A stretch of DNA of 15,023 nt. Origin: Chrysomallon squamiferum. Its lineage: Eukaryota > Mollusca > Gastropoda > Neomphalida > Peltospiridae. The notes under the pieces were generated by a model. That model was not told where the DNA came from, did not search any database, and saw only the letters and a list, made by a program, of their open reading frames with translations. Positions within the stretch are counted from its first letter, which is position 1, and every line of letters starts with the position of its first letter. Positions 1-9,005 of the stretch are shown here, one piece after another. A program made the position numbers and the translations under genes. Location of the stretch: assembly GCA_012295275.1 (NCBI GenBank), contig CM022675.1, positions 4,851,955-4,866,977 on the forward strand. Reading direction: 5' to 3'.

Positions 1-180
1 TGTATATATTATATACGTTATGTTTGTATACGTTACGTATATATATTTGATTGTATATATCTATGTATGTATATATGCATGTTTGTAAGGATGCTTACAT
101 GCATGTATGTATTTATGTATTTGTGTATGTATGCCTTATATTTGAATGTATGTTTGTATGTATTTATGTAATTCATACAA
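1..180. repeat. TGTA/TATG-rich simple repeat
   Basis: Degenerate tetranucleotide DNA made mostly of TGTA, TATG and TTTG steps. The short frame inside it (51-251, rich in Y, V, C and M) is a by-product of the repeat. The homology between the two gene copies starts just after it, near 182. Confidence 0.8.
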
Positions 181-181
181 C

Positions 182-470
182 TTACATTAGTAAAAGCGAC
201 GTGTCACTTATAATTATACCAACACAAAACGACAAACAGTGTATTCTGTAACCTAAGTACCCATTCACTCATTAACTTTTATTGTGAGGCTGCTAGCTGT
301 CTGGGCTGAACCTTTCAGCTGACAAGTTTTACCTTCAGCACACTCGTGACCTGTTTTCCTCTTTCAGTTAATATCTACTTCCTGAGCGATTTTACCAAAA
401 AATGCTTTTATATCGTGTTGCATATGCAGTTTCGTAAATAATAGTAAAAAGGAGAAAACAAAAAGAAATA
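182..470 (+). promoter_or_regulatory. Promoter and 5' leader of the plus-strand lectin-like gene
   Basis: This stretch aligns with the reverse complement of 11511-11785, the matching region of the minus-strand paralogue. Blocks that are identical in both copies are a 20-bp block at 281-300 (11669-11688), AGCTGACA at 317-324 (11652-11659), ACTCGTGACCTGTTTT at 342-357 (11620-11635), a TATA-like block at 406-415 (11558-11567) and the AAGAAATA leader directly before the ATG. The sequence between the blocks has drifted. ACTTCCT (377-383) resembles an ETS-type site and also occurs in the other copy. The binding proteins are not known from the sequence. Confidence 0.65.
406..415 (+). promoter_or_regulatory. 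TATA-box-like element TTTTATATCG
   Basis: The ten bases are identical in the minus-strand copy (11558-11567). The element lies about 60 bases before the ATG at 471, which would put the transcription start near 435-445 with a very short leader. Confidence 0.5.
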
Positions 471-537
471 ATGAACTTAGTAACAGCAGTGATTGTATTA
501 AAGATCTACAATCAGACAGCAGGTGCAGAAAGACTAA
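471..537 (+). CDS. Exon 1: signal peptide
   Basis: The ATG begins MNLVTAVIVLKIYNQTAGAERL and the exon ends in phase 1 at CTAA|GTGAGT. The core (LVTAVIVL) is hydrophobic but short. The start is chosen because the exon has exactly the same length (67 nt) and nearly the same sequence as exon 1 of the minus copy, and because the AAGAAATA leader before the ATG is shared. Confidence 0.7.
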
Positions 538-2520
538 GTGAGTTTATTACTTATTTAAATTAATTTTAATTTGTTTTTCAAGTCTTTTCAAAAATGTATA
601 AGGCAAGCTAAAATTTTAAACTGTATTGAAGTGATACTTAGTGAATGCTCGTATCAAATTTAATAATAACAGGAAAACAATAACAACATAGACAATAAGA
701 ACAGTAACAACACGAACGACAACAACAATAATAATATCAATAACAACACCAAGATCAACAATAAAGAAACGAAATAAACAAACAACTATAATGATAGTGA
801 TTAAAATGAAATAGCTACATAGTGTAACAACAAAAAGATAATACAATTTAACTTAGAGTTTCAACTTAAGATACATTGTCTTAACATACGGTAAAACATT
901 AATTAATAACATAAAATAGCATGTTTTAACAGTATTTTTTAAAAATAAACTCCTTACTATAAACGCAAAAGTACAGTATTATGTAATTATTTTAATATTT
1001 TGTTTTTATAATCCTTCAAATTCATTTAGCATTTTCAGTTTCGTAACCTAACTTTATTCTGATACATTAAACCTCGCTGCTATTCAAATGGATCATCCAG
1101 TATATCGATATATTTTGACATCATATAAACAATCTCAGCGAAATAAAAATTAAGTATCTTAGCTTCATTTTGTTTGTCCTAATAAAAGGTTTTGTCACCC
1201 GAAAGTAGTACAAAAACATCATGAAAAATGTATAATAATACTAGCAATAAAATTTAGATAACCCGTTCTAACGCTAACCCTAACCCTAATCCTAAACATA
1301 ACCCTAACCCTAGCTCAGTTTCTAAAACTAATCCTAGACAAGTCAGGAACATTAATTCTTATAGTAAGGCTACTTGTAATTGTGACACTCATATTATATC
1401 CCAGAAAATCTTCACACTTGCAATACAATTTAGATAACCCTAATTCGAACGCTAACCCTAATCCTAACCCTAACAAACATCCTACCTCACCTTCTAAAAC
1501 TAATTCTACACAAGTCTGCAACATTAATTCTTTTACTATGGCTACTTGTTATCGTGACACACATATTATTTCTGATGTAAACCATTTCACTTGTAATAAA
1601 ATGTACAAGACACTAGGTCTAAGGCTAACCCTAACCCTAACCCTAACTCTAACCCTAACCCTAGCTCAGTTTCAAAAATTAATCCTACACAAGTCAACAA
1701 CATTAATTCTTGTACTAAGGCTAATTCTTATCACGACACACATATCATTTCTTTGATGAGCATAACACTTCTAATAAAGTTTAGGTAACCCTAGTTCTAT
1801 GGCTAACCCTAACCCTAAACCTAGCTCAGTTTCTAAAAGTAATCCTACACAAGTCAGCAACATTAATTCTTGTACTAAGGCTAATTCTTATCACGACACA
1901 CATATTATTTTTGAGATAAACATAACACCTGTAATAAAACTCATGTAAACCTTGTTCTATTTCTAACGCTAACGGTAACACTAACAGTAAACCTAACCCT
2001 AGGTCAGCATCGAGTTCTAAACCTGCTCAAGGCCTAAACATTAATTCTGATTCTAAGTCTACTTGCAATCTTCACACTCATATTGTTAGTCACATAAGCA
2101 TAAAACTTGTAATAAAATTTACATAACCCTAGCTCTAAGGCTAATCCTAACCCTAACCCTAAGGCTAACCCTAACCCTAACCCTAAGGCTAAAACACTGA
2201 ATTTAAAACAAAAAGTGTTAAATATATACTTGTTTTATGTTACGTGAATCACACACATACAAACTGGACACACAGACAGGTATACTTCTACTATTAAACT
2301 GTCACTGCGGCAACCACTGCTTCATCTTGTTCTACCACTATTACCACTTCTACAACTACTACTACCACTGTTGTTCTTGTTCTTATTATTATGATTGTTC
2401 GTGTTATTGTTGTTGTTGTTGTGTTCATATCACAATAAAAATTACAAACTCATTTCCGCATACTTCTGAGATTTTTGTTGTTATTATTGTTATTTATTTA
2501 TTTATTTGTTTATTATTATT

Positions 2521-2561
<41 letters not shown>

Positions 2562-2629
2562 TATTATTATTATTATTATTATTGTTATTATTATTATCAT
2601 TATTATTATCATCATCATCATCATCATCA

Positions 2630-2693
<64 letters not shown>

Positions 2694-5600
2694 TTTGTTT
2701 ATTTATTAATTTATTTGTTTTGTGTTTTGTAGGGAAAGCAGTGTTGCTGTAAAATCTCTGACACAGCAAGTCCTGTGAAGTCAACTAGAAAACGAGTTCG
2801 ATGTGCAAGGACATATGAAGAATACTGCGGAGGACGAAATGAAATTTCTGTTTATAGAACAGGTGAGACTAATAACTTTAGCATGTTTTTAAATATTTAT
2901 TTTTTTTATATTATTTTACTAACATCAGTAAAACAAAGAAAAGTGTGAATGTATGAACAAACGGATGAATGAATGAACGAATGAATGCACTGATGCAGAG
3001 ATAATTATAATAATATATAAATTACTTCATTACAGATGTTCCGTCTTCAGTTAAAATCGACGACAGCGCTGACGGAATCAATCGCTGCGGCTACGTCAAA
3101 CTCAATTCTGACAATTTTACAATTGGTTTTCAAAACTGTGACAGCTACAGAACATACACACTTTATACAGGTAATAGTTTTAACAAAGTTCAATTAAATA
3201 AATAAATAATAAGATCATGATGATGATTGCTACTATTATTATATTTATTATTATTATTATTATTATTGTTGTTGTTGTTGTTGTTGTTATTATTATTATT
3301 ATTAATGAAGAAAGATGTAGTCCAAAAATTAAATAAAATGAAATATTCGTTCATTATAACATCATATTCAATATCTCTTTTTAGGTTACTGTGATTCTGA
3401 AACTTGTATTTCACAGCGGAGGATGTCATGGAACTATGCAAGCAGACATTTTGACATGTTTAAAGTAAGCAGCAGTACAGTCTCATCACTGCAGAATCTG
3501 CTACAAACAAATCTTTACTACTGGATTGGACTCAACAGAGATGTCAGATGGCTGTGGATTGATGGTAAATTATAGGCAGAAATGTGTATACGTGTTGTGT
3601 TGTGAGAATTTGTGTGGATGTATGAGTTTGTTTCTTAATGTTAGTTATATTAATTTTTTTCATGTTGTTGATAATCTTTATTTAATTGATGTTCGTGTTG
3701 CTGCTTAAAGCGACAAAGAATAGATATTCAGTATTTGTTGTTACTTCTTCCTCTGTGTAAAACAAAATTCTAACATACTTGTTTTTAAATCTTGCAGGTA
3801 GTGTGGCATCCTTTCAGAAACCAGTTTCAGGAGTTGATCTTAAAAGGATGGTATGGTTTACTAAAAATAACAAATTATATTACAATTACAAATCAGACCA
3901 AACAAATCCAGCTATTTGTCAGAAATGTAAGCATAAAACAACACAGTAAAACAAATTGTTAAAAAGTCGATTTGTTTAATTAATAAGAATTATAGAAAAA
4001 GAGACCCATATACAAATATGTATATCTCTAGGTTAGTGTTTTTATGTTTGTATGTGTATATTTTGTATATATAACTGTATGTAGTATACACGTATTATGG
4101 CATATATATTTGTGTATGTATGTATGTATGTATGTATGTATGTTATGAAATAATAAATCTTCTAATTTCAAAACCAGTTATCTATAATTTGTAATATAAT
4201 ACTCTACTACTATTGCTACTACTACTAATAATAATAGTAATAATAATAAGAAGAATCAAATTAAAAGAAGACATACAAACTTTTTTGATAAAAAAATAAA
4301 TAAATAAAGTCTTCTAGAGTCAATTATTTTGTATATTTATAGATAATGTAACTACACCAGGGGAGATAATTCCAACAAAACAGTCCATTGAGACACAACA
4401 TCCATCAAACAAGTCAGGTTAGTTTTAATTTTACTATTTTGTTTTTAACTTAACAGATTTATTTGACTAAATTTAATTTACTAGATATATTTGACTAGAT
4501 TTTATATATTTGTTTTATGATTTATTTATTTACTTGTTTTTTTATTAGATTTAATTTTCTAGTTTTTAATGTACTAGATTTATGTACAACTTTTACTAAA
4601 TGTAATTCTTAATTTTAATTTCTTACATTTATTTACTACTTTTAATTCCCTAAATTTATTGTATTGATTTTATGACTAGTATTCATTTACTAGATTTGTT
4701 TAAGTTAATTAAGATTATTTTTTTTTATTTTTATACCCAGTTTCTGTGTGCTAGATGACTTATTTAATTTACAAGGATTATTTTAATTTACTAACTCTGC
4801 TTTGCTAGCTTTGTGTTAATTTACTAGATTTATTCTGCTAATCTTATTAAAATTAATTACATATATTTTCATTCTTAGTTTTCTTTTATTTATTCTTTAA
4901 TTTTTCCTCTTTTTCTTAACTTAGTCATTTATTTTATGTGTTAAAATTACTAAAATGATTTCAGTAATAAGTGAAAAAAATAATAAAAATAAAATATATA
5001 GATACATACATACATACACACACATATACACACATACAAACATTTACATAGTTAATTGTTCTTAGGTTAAATTCAATGTTATTATATGATTATTTTCAGC
5101 ATCTGTTGGTGGTGGTGTCGCTGCTGTTGTACTGGTTTTGGTCTTCATTGTTGTCGTTGTAGTCTGGTCTAGACGGTGAGAATTTGCTGTTACAAATCAT
5201 CAAATAAAATAATGTGATTGATGAACGAGAAAAACAGAAAATAAATAACATTAAATATGAAAGTAAAAATAGAGAAGGTAAACCAATGAATGAATGAAAC
5301 AGACGGAAAAGTTATGTGTTCTTGATTATGTTTGTTACAAAAGCTCAAACAAAAGAAAGATAAGAGACAGAAAGATATAAACGAAAGAAAAAATATATAT
5401 ATATGAACGAAAGATAGAAAGACAAGAAAGATTTAAAAATGACATCAATAAAAGAAAGAGAAAAAGGTATGAAAGTATAACAAGAACATGAATGAAAGAA
5501 AGAAAGAAAGAAAGAAAGGTATGAAACAAAGGAAAAGATTAATTTGAAATTTAAAATAGTTTTTCCTTTGAATTATCAATCGTCACGACAGAAACTCGTA

Positions 5601-5975
5601 TAATAAAACTAATTTAGTATTTCACAGTTTAAATTTAAAAAATGTCTTCATTTTTCAGAACACGTCGCTTTTGTTTTAAAATAAGGAAATTAACAGAATC
5701 AAGAATTAATTTTAACAAAAGAAACAACGAAATCAGCTCTACTGAACATTTACAACGTGGTCACATAAATCCTACTTATGAGATAACAACGACATCGACG
5801 TCGGCAGATTATGAATTTGAATCAGAAAATCAAGGAAACCACAGTGTTTACTACAACGTCCCAAACGGAGTTACTGTCAACATGGAAAACAGAAATGATA
5901 ACGACTACGACATCGCAGAGGTTAAAGCACTTCCCATTAACAGATCTACTGCTGACGACAATGATGGAGATTACG
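471..5975 (+). CDS. Plus-strand lectin-like transmembrane receptor gene (exons spread over the span; 3' end in gap, 5' part incomplete)
   Basis: The exons read: signal peptide; second half of a WSC-like domain; an unrecognised Cys-containing module; a C-type-lectin-like domain in two exons; a Thr/Ser-containing stalk; a membrane helix; a tyrosine-rich tail. From 2733 to the gap the seven exons join in frame and give about 347 residues without a stop. The predicted product is a type I membrane protein. No EPN/QPD or WND calcium-sugar motif is visible in the lectin domain, so binding to a non-sugar ligand, or none, is plausible. The problem is the 5' side: exon 1 ends in phase 1 and the next visible exon begins in phase 0, so at least one exon is missing or unrecognised between 538 and 2732, or the copy is broken. 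The gene could be a pseudogene, a gene with a diverged exon, or one using another start. Confidence 0.6.
538..1250 (+). other. First part of intron 1, aligned to the inverted paralogue
   Basis: To about 985 this aligns with the reverse complement of about 11443-10850. Clear anchors are the stretch around 790-870 (AATGATAGT, AGCTACATAG, GTAACAACAA) and the stretch around 918-976 (AGCATGTTTTAAC, then an A/T block and AAACGCAAAA). Within it 660-780 is a degenerate AAC/AATAAC repeat. From about 1118 to 1240 it matches a different place, the reverse complement of about 14990-14860. There is no exon here that resembles the second or third exon of the minus copy. Confidence 0.6.
1118..1240. repeat. 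Segment repeated in inverted orientation at about 14860-14990
   Basis: The best-conserved core is AAGGTTTTGTCA, one variable base, then CCGAAAGTAG (around 1187-1210 here, around 14880-14900 there). Flanking words CATATAAACA, TATCTTAG, TTCAT, TTTGTCC and ATGAAAAAT appear in the same order on both sides. It may be a dispersed element or intron sequence of a third gene copy. Confidence 0.6.
1250..2195. repeat. Satellite of about 160-180 bp units containing telomere-like CCCTAA cores
   Basis: Five units can be marked by the word ATTAATTCT at 1351, 1523, 1702, 1862 and 2040, giving spacings of 172, 179, 160 and 178. Each unit has a unique part (ACAAGTC, ATTAATTCTT, ACTAAGGCTA, CACGACACACATAT, AATAAAATTTA) followed by a run of CTAACC/CCCTAA hexamers of variable length. 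The longest runs are near 1620-1660 and 2145-2190. CCCTAA is the complement of the TTAGGG telomere repeat. The array lies in intron 1, where the other copy carries its second and third exons. Confidence 0.85.
2196..2732. repeat. Microsatellite block: ACT/GTT, ATC, ATT and ATTT repeats
   Basis: From about 2325 to 2425 there are ACT- and GTT-type triplets. From about 2475 to 2715 there are ATT, then ATC, then ATT, then ATTT tandem repeats that run up to the splice acceptor at 2731-2732. The long open frames here (runs of S, L, H, Y or I) are repeat translations in three frames. Confidence 0.9.
2733..2862 (+). CDS. Exon: C-terminal half of a WSC-like domain
   Basis: Acceptor TTTTGTAG|GGAAAG, donor ACAG|GTGAGA; the exon begins in phase 0 and ends in phase 1, with 43 full codons. 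The product starts GKQCCCKISD and later has C-A-R-T-Y-E-E-Y-C-G-G then ISVY. The spacing of C-x-C, a later C, then CGG and VY is the signature of the second half of WSC domains. The matching minus-strand exon (9815-9692) has 41 codons and the same cysteine order, with three of these cysteines and CGG, ISVY conserved. The frame is fixed by this alignment; the other two frames have stops. Confidence 0.75.
3036..3170 (+). CDS. Exon: unrecognised module with CGYVKLN...FTIGFQNC
   Basis: Phase 1 to phase 1, 44 full codons, acceptor TTACAG|AT, donor ACAG|GTAATA. The product begins DVPSSVKIDD and contains CGYVKLN and GFQNCDSY. The minus copy (9323-9186) has DLPASVKVI, CGYVKYN and GFQGCENY in the same places. 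Two cysteines are shared. The module links the WSC-like part to the lectin domain; its fold is not recognised. Confidence 0.75.
3385..3564 (+). CDS. Exon: first half of the second C-type-lectin-like domain
   Basis: Phase 1 to phase 1, 59 full codons. The product begins GYCDSETCIS, then has MSWNYASRHFDMF (helix 1 region) and ends YYWIGLNRDVRWLWIDG. WIGL and W-x-W-x-D-G are hallmarks of the C-type lectin fold, and the intron splits the last Gly codon. The cysteine usually found in helix 1 is absent. The homologous minus-strand exon is damaged (8585-8770). Confidence 0.85.
3798..3926 (+). CDS. Exon: second half of the second C-type-lectin-like domain
   Basis: Phase 1 to phase 1, 42 full codons, acceptor CTTGCAG|GT, donor AAAT|GTAAGC. 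The product has VWFTKNNKLYYNYKSD and ends PAICQK; the last Cys is the usual domain-closing cysteine. No EPN, QPD or WND motif is present, so classical calcium-dependent sugar binding is not expected. It corresponds to 6993-6847 on the minus strand, which ends SVACQK. Confidence 0.8.
3927..4342 (+). other. Intron with TGTA and AAT/ACT repeats
   Basis: Holds a TGTA tetranucleotide run (about 4107-4142) and degenerate ACT/AAT triplets (about 4200-4255). No coding sequence is visible. Confidence 0.7.
4343..4417 (+). CDS. Exon: extracellular stalk
   Basis: Phase 1 to phase 1, 24 full codons, acceptor TTTATAG|AT, donor TCAG|GTTAGT. The product begins YNVTTPGEII and ends ETQHPSNKS, rich in T, S, P and N. 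NVT right at the domain edge is a possible N-glycosylation site. Confidence 0.7.
4418..5099 (+). repeat. Intron with recurring ACTAGATTT words
   Basis: Very AT-rich. Variants of TTTACTAGATTT recur irregularly between about 4465 and 4840 (for example near 4480, 4495, 4570, 4690 and 4820), like an old decayed tandem repeat. A CA/TACA stretch lies at about 5000-5045. No exon is visible. Confidence 0.5.
5100..5175 (+). CDS. Exon: transmembrane helix
   Basis: Phase 1 to phase 2, 24 full codons. ASVGGG is followed by a run of about 18 V, A, L, I and F residues ending VVVVVW, then SRR. The basic residues SRR and the RTRR of the next exon make a stop-transfer signal, so the N-terminal side is outside the cell. 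No counterpart is visible in the minus copy. Confidence 0.8.
5176..5658 (+). other. Intron rich in AAAGA-type repeats
   Basis: A-rich, with degenerate GAAA/AAAGA words and a GAAA run (about 5490-5516). It ends with a pyrimidine-rich tract before the acceptor TTTTTCAG at 5651-5658. The minus-strand frame at 5335-5529 is low-complexity (S, L, F) and is not taken as a gene. Confidence 0.6.
5659..5975 (+). CDS. Exon: cytoplasmic tail with tyrosine motifs (cut by assembly gap)
   Basis: The first base completes an Arg codon and 105 codons follow without a stop before the Ns. It begins TRRFCFKIRK, basic as expected just inside the membrane. Counting from that T, tyrosines are at 40 (INPTYEI, an NPxY form), 51 (ADYEFES), 64-65 (SVYYNVP), 83 (DYDIAEV) and 105. 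SVYYNV fits the ITIM pattern S/I/V/L-x-Y-x-x-I/V/L, and YYN fits the Y-x-N pattern bound by Grb2-type SH2 domains. The open frame, the basic start and the motifs favour a working signalling tail; partner proteins are inferred only. The stop codon and 3' UTR lie in the gap or are lost. Confidence 0.75.
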
Positions 5976-6175
5976 NNNNNNNNNNNNNNNNNNNNNNNNN
6001 NNNNNNNNNNNNNNNNNNNNNNNNNNNNNNNNNNNNNNNNNNNNNNNNNNNNNNNNNNNNNNNNNNNNNNNNNNNNNNNNNNNNNNNNNNNNNNNNNNNN
6101 NNNNNNNNNNNNNNNNNNNNNNNNNNNNNNNNNNNNNNNNNNNNNNNNNNNNNNNNNNNNNNNNNNNNNNNNNNN
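5976..6175. other. Assembly gap of exactly 200 N
   Basis: A round-number run of Ns, probably a placeholder of unknown true size. It removes the 3' end of the plus gene and possibly the membrane and tail exons of the minus gene. It lies at the centre of the inverted gene pair, so the tail-to-tail order depends on scaffolding across it. Confidence 0.95.
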
Positions 6176-6190
6176 AAATAATTATAGTAT

Positions 6191-6196
6191 TTTATT
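6191..6196 (-). terminator. Possible polyadenylation signal AATAAA (minus strand)
   Basis: AATAAA on the minus strand, about 190 bases after the stop codon at 6384-6382. It lies within an ATT-type repeat, so chance is a real alternative. Confidence 0.3.
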
Positions 6197-6381
6197 ATTA
6201 TTATTTTACACGTAACATCTGTTTGATTACGAAGAAACTAATAAATACTAACAAACTAACCTGGTATGTTTTGTCTGTTGTCAGCCTGTGCGCTGCTTTT
6301 AGGTGGAGTTATGTCCCTTTGTTTGACTGAGAAGTTGACACTGGACTCTTGTTCTCTGTAGTAAACTGTGCTAACTCTTTC

Positions 6382-6485
6382 TCAGGCGCTGAAGTCATCG
6401 AATTTGGGTTTTTTCGTGTTTGTTGTAGTAGTTGAGGATTCTGCAGTTGTTGACGATGCCTTTGCTGTAGATTTTGTGTTTTTAT
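6382..6485 (-). CDS. Last visible exon: Thr/Ser-rich stalk ending in a stop
   Basis: Acceptor TATTGCAG|AT at 6486-6488. In phase with the previous exon it reads YKNTKSTAKASST, then a T-rich run, then KKPKFDDFSA and TGA at 6384-6382. In a neighbouring frame the sequence continues without a stop to about 6309 and contains FTTENKSPVSTSQSNKG, which resembles the end of the plus-strand stalk (ETQHPSNKS). A one- or two-base slip, perhaps in the A6 run near 6413, could explain this. The expected donor after SNK is absent; the nearest CAG|GTTAGT is at about 6255-6263. Confidence 0.5.
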
Positions 6486-6663
6486 CTGCAATAAAGTTAA
6501 GCAAGTCAGAATCTAAACGGGAGAGATGTCCATATAACAAGAATAATGAAGAAAGAACTGAGTAAAAAATGAAAAAAGAGAAAAATATGTTACGAAGAAA
6601 TGGAGGATGAAGAAAAACAATTACAAAACTAGAACAACAACAACAACAACAACACTAACAATC

Positions 6664-6739
<76 letters not shown>

Positions 6740-8964
6740 TAATTAATTGTTTATAATTGCTTATAGGTTTTCTAGTGGAGATGTAGAGTAATGAACAGTT
6801 ATTTGTTTGTTTGTTTGTTTATTGTTTGAATGTACACGATACTCACACTTTTGACATGCCACACTGTGGTTCACATCTGATGAAGAAACATGCCACTTCA
6901 TTTTATATCCCCAATAACGTGATTCTTTTTTCAGTACAAAGCTTTCCTGTTTTTCCTTATTGGAATAATCGGAATCTACCGAAAACTCTTCACCTGTATA
7001 TGAAATCAAATTATTTTCTGATTAAAAAGACGTATACATCAACATTTCAAAATTAAAACAACTACTACCACACCACTGCTGTCACTTCAAATCAGACGTC
7101 ACAGATTCTTCTGATATTACTAACACAACTGTATACTACTGCGTACACAACACATACAGACACAGACACATATACATATACGCATACTTACACAAATAGA
7201 AACACAGATACACACACAGATCCATAAACACATCACACATACACACATACATATACACATATATACACACATACATACATATAAACACACACACACAGAG
7301 ACACACACACATATATATACACACATATAGACACACATACAGACACACATAGATACACACATACAAACACACATGCAGGCACACAACCATTATACACATA
7401 GAGACACATATACAGTCATTCATATAGACACACATACCGACACATACACATACAGACACATACATACATACATATACATACACAGACACACATACAGACA
7501 CACCTATACACACAAACAAACACACATACCGTCACACACAGATACACACATACAGGCACACATACAGACACACATATAGATACACATACGTGCGGGTGAA
7601 CGTGTGTCAAACGTTCGAGTCTCGTCAGCGGCATCTGACGGGTTTGTGAGGTCGTGATTGGAGTGCATTCCCGAATATTGTCTATGTGCAGAGTCTATTC
7701 AGACGTGCATAAGACAGAGAATATTCAAAATCCTAAACTACATACACACAGACAAACACGGACACGCATACATACACACGTACAGACACATACATACAGA
7801 CACAAATATATACACACATATAGACACAAATACTTAAACACATACATATACACATAAACACGCATACAGACATACCTACACACACTCATACAGACACACA
7901 TACATGTTAGTTCATTCACTGGTTGTAACCGACCTATTCCCTCTTTGATAAAACTATTCTGGCTTCAAAAGGTTACATTTCAAATACTGTCTTCATCGGA
8001 CCAGTACTTCAGGATATAACAGCCAGCGAAATCTGACATGTTTGGACAATATTGACAATATGGTCCTTAGAGCACAAGATTTCAGCAACAATTTGACCGA
8101 TGTTTATAAAGTCAGATATTTAGCCAAGGATCATGCCCATAACAGTTTGAGATTTTGATTAACACTGGGAGGGTTAGGAAATTTACCAGAATTATAGCCT
8201 AGGATATCAATGCCTATGTGACCAAAAAAAATATAATATTAAATAAAATAATATAATATAATATAATATAATATAATATAATATAATATAATATAATATA
8301 ATATAATATAATATAATATAATATAATATAATATAATATAATATAATATAATATAATATAACATCAGAGATATAATATTCCTAATAAGTCAGCAATACAA
8401 AATTAAAATATGAATACATACATACATACATACATACATACACACATACACACATATACATATACACATAAATACAATACATACATTACATTCGTAAATA
8501 CAAATATTTGTTAGATATAATTTTATTTGTAAGAAAAAATTAATAAATTAATTAATTAATAACACGATGTAATAATTTTATTACCGTCGATCCATCGCCA
8601 TTCAGACTTTCTCTGCAGACCCACCCAGTATTTGCTTTGTTCTCGCTGTGACAGTAGAGTTGTCAAGTCTGACACTGAACTGTTTTTTACTTTGGCTCAG
8701 ATCACACCAAAACGAGGGTAACAAAGACCATTTTGTAATACATATTTCTGACGTACATTTTAATCTTAGCAACTTCACTTTGTAATTATCTAAAATAAAT
8801 AAAAATAATCAGCACTGTTTAACAAGAGCAGCAGCAGCAGCAGCAACAACAACAACAACAACAATAATAATAATAACTACAATAACAACAACAAAAATTA
8901 AACGCAATAACAATAATAATAATAACAATATAAAAAATGTATGGTAGTAGCAAATAACAACAAT

Positions 8965-9005
<41 letters not shown>

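Noticed and set aside
1315-1756. Open frames over the CCCTAA satellite
   Set aside because: Repeat translation (N-P-N, L-T-L-T); the hexamer keeps frames open by chance.
1250-2195. CRISPR-like array because of regular units
   Set aside because: Units are adjacent tandem copies, not short repeats with unique spacers, and the DNA is clearly eukaryotic.
2300-2440. Frame resembling a Thr-rich stalk followed by a hydrophobic helix
   Set aside because: It comes from ACT and GTT triplet repeats; no homology to the stalk or membrane exons and no matching splice sites.
2237-2752. Long plus-strand open frame with poly-S/L/Y/H/I runs
   Set aside because: It is the translation of ATT/ATC/ATTT microsatellites, and its last codons overlap the real exon at 2733 in the wrong frame.
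6811-7056. 81-codon plus-strand frame opposite the lectin exon
   Set aside because: It is antisense to the exon 6993-6847, which has splice sites, phase and homology.
7606-7640. Complete tRNA gene
   Set aside because: Only a B-box-like word is present; no A box, anticodon arm or acceptor stem could be drawn.
7120-7919. Several open frames on both strands rich in C, V, M, Y or T, H
   Set aside because: By-products of CA/TACA repeats that stay open in several frames at once.
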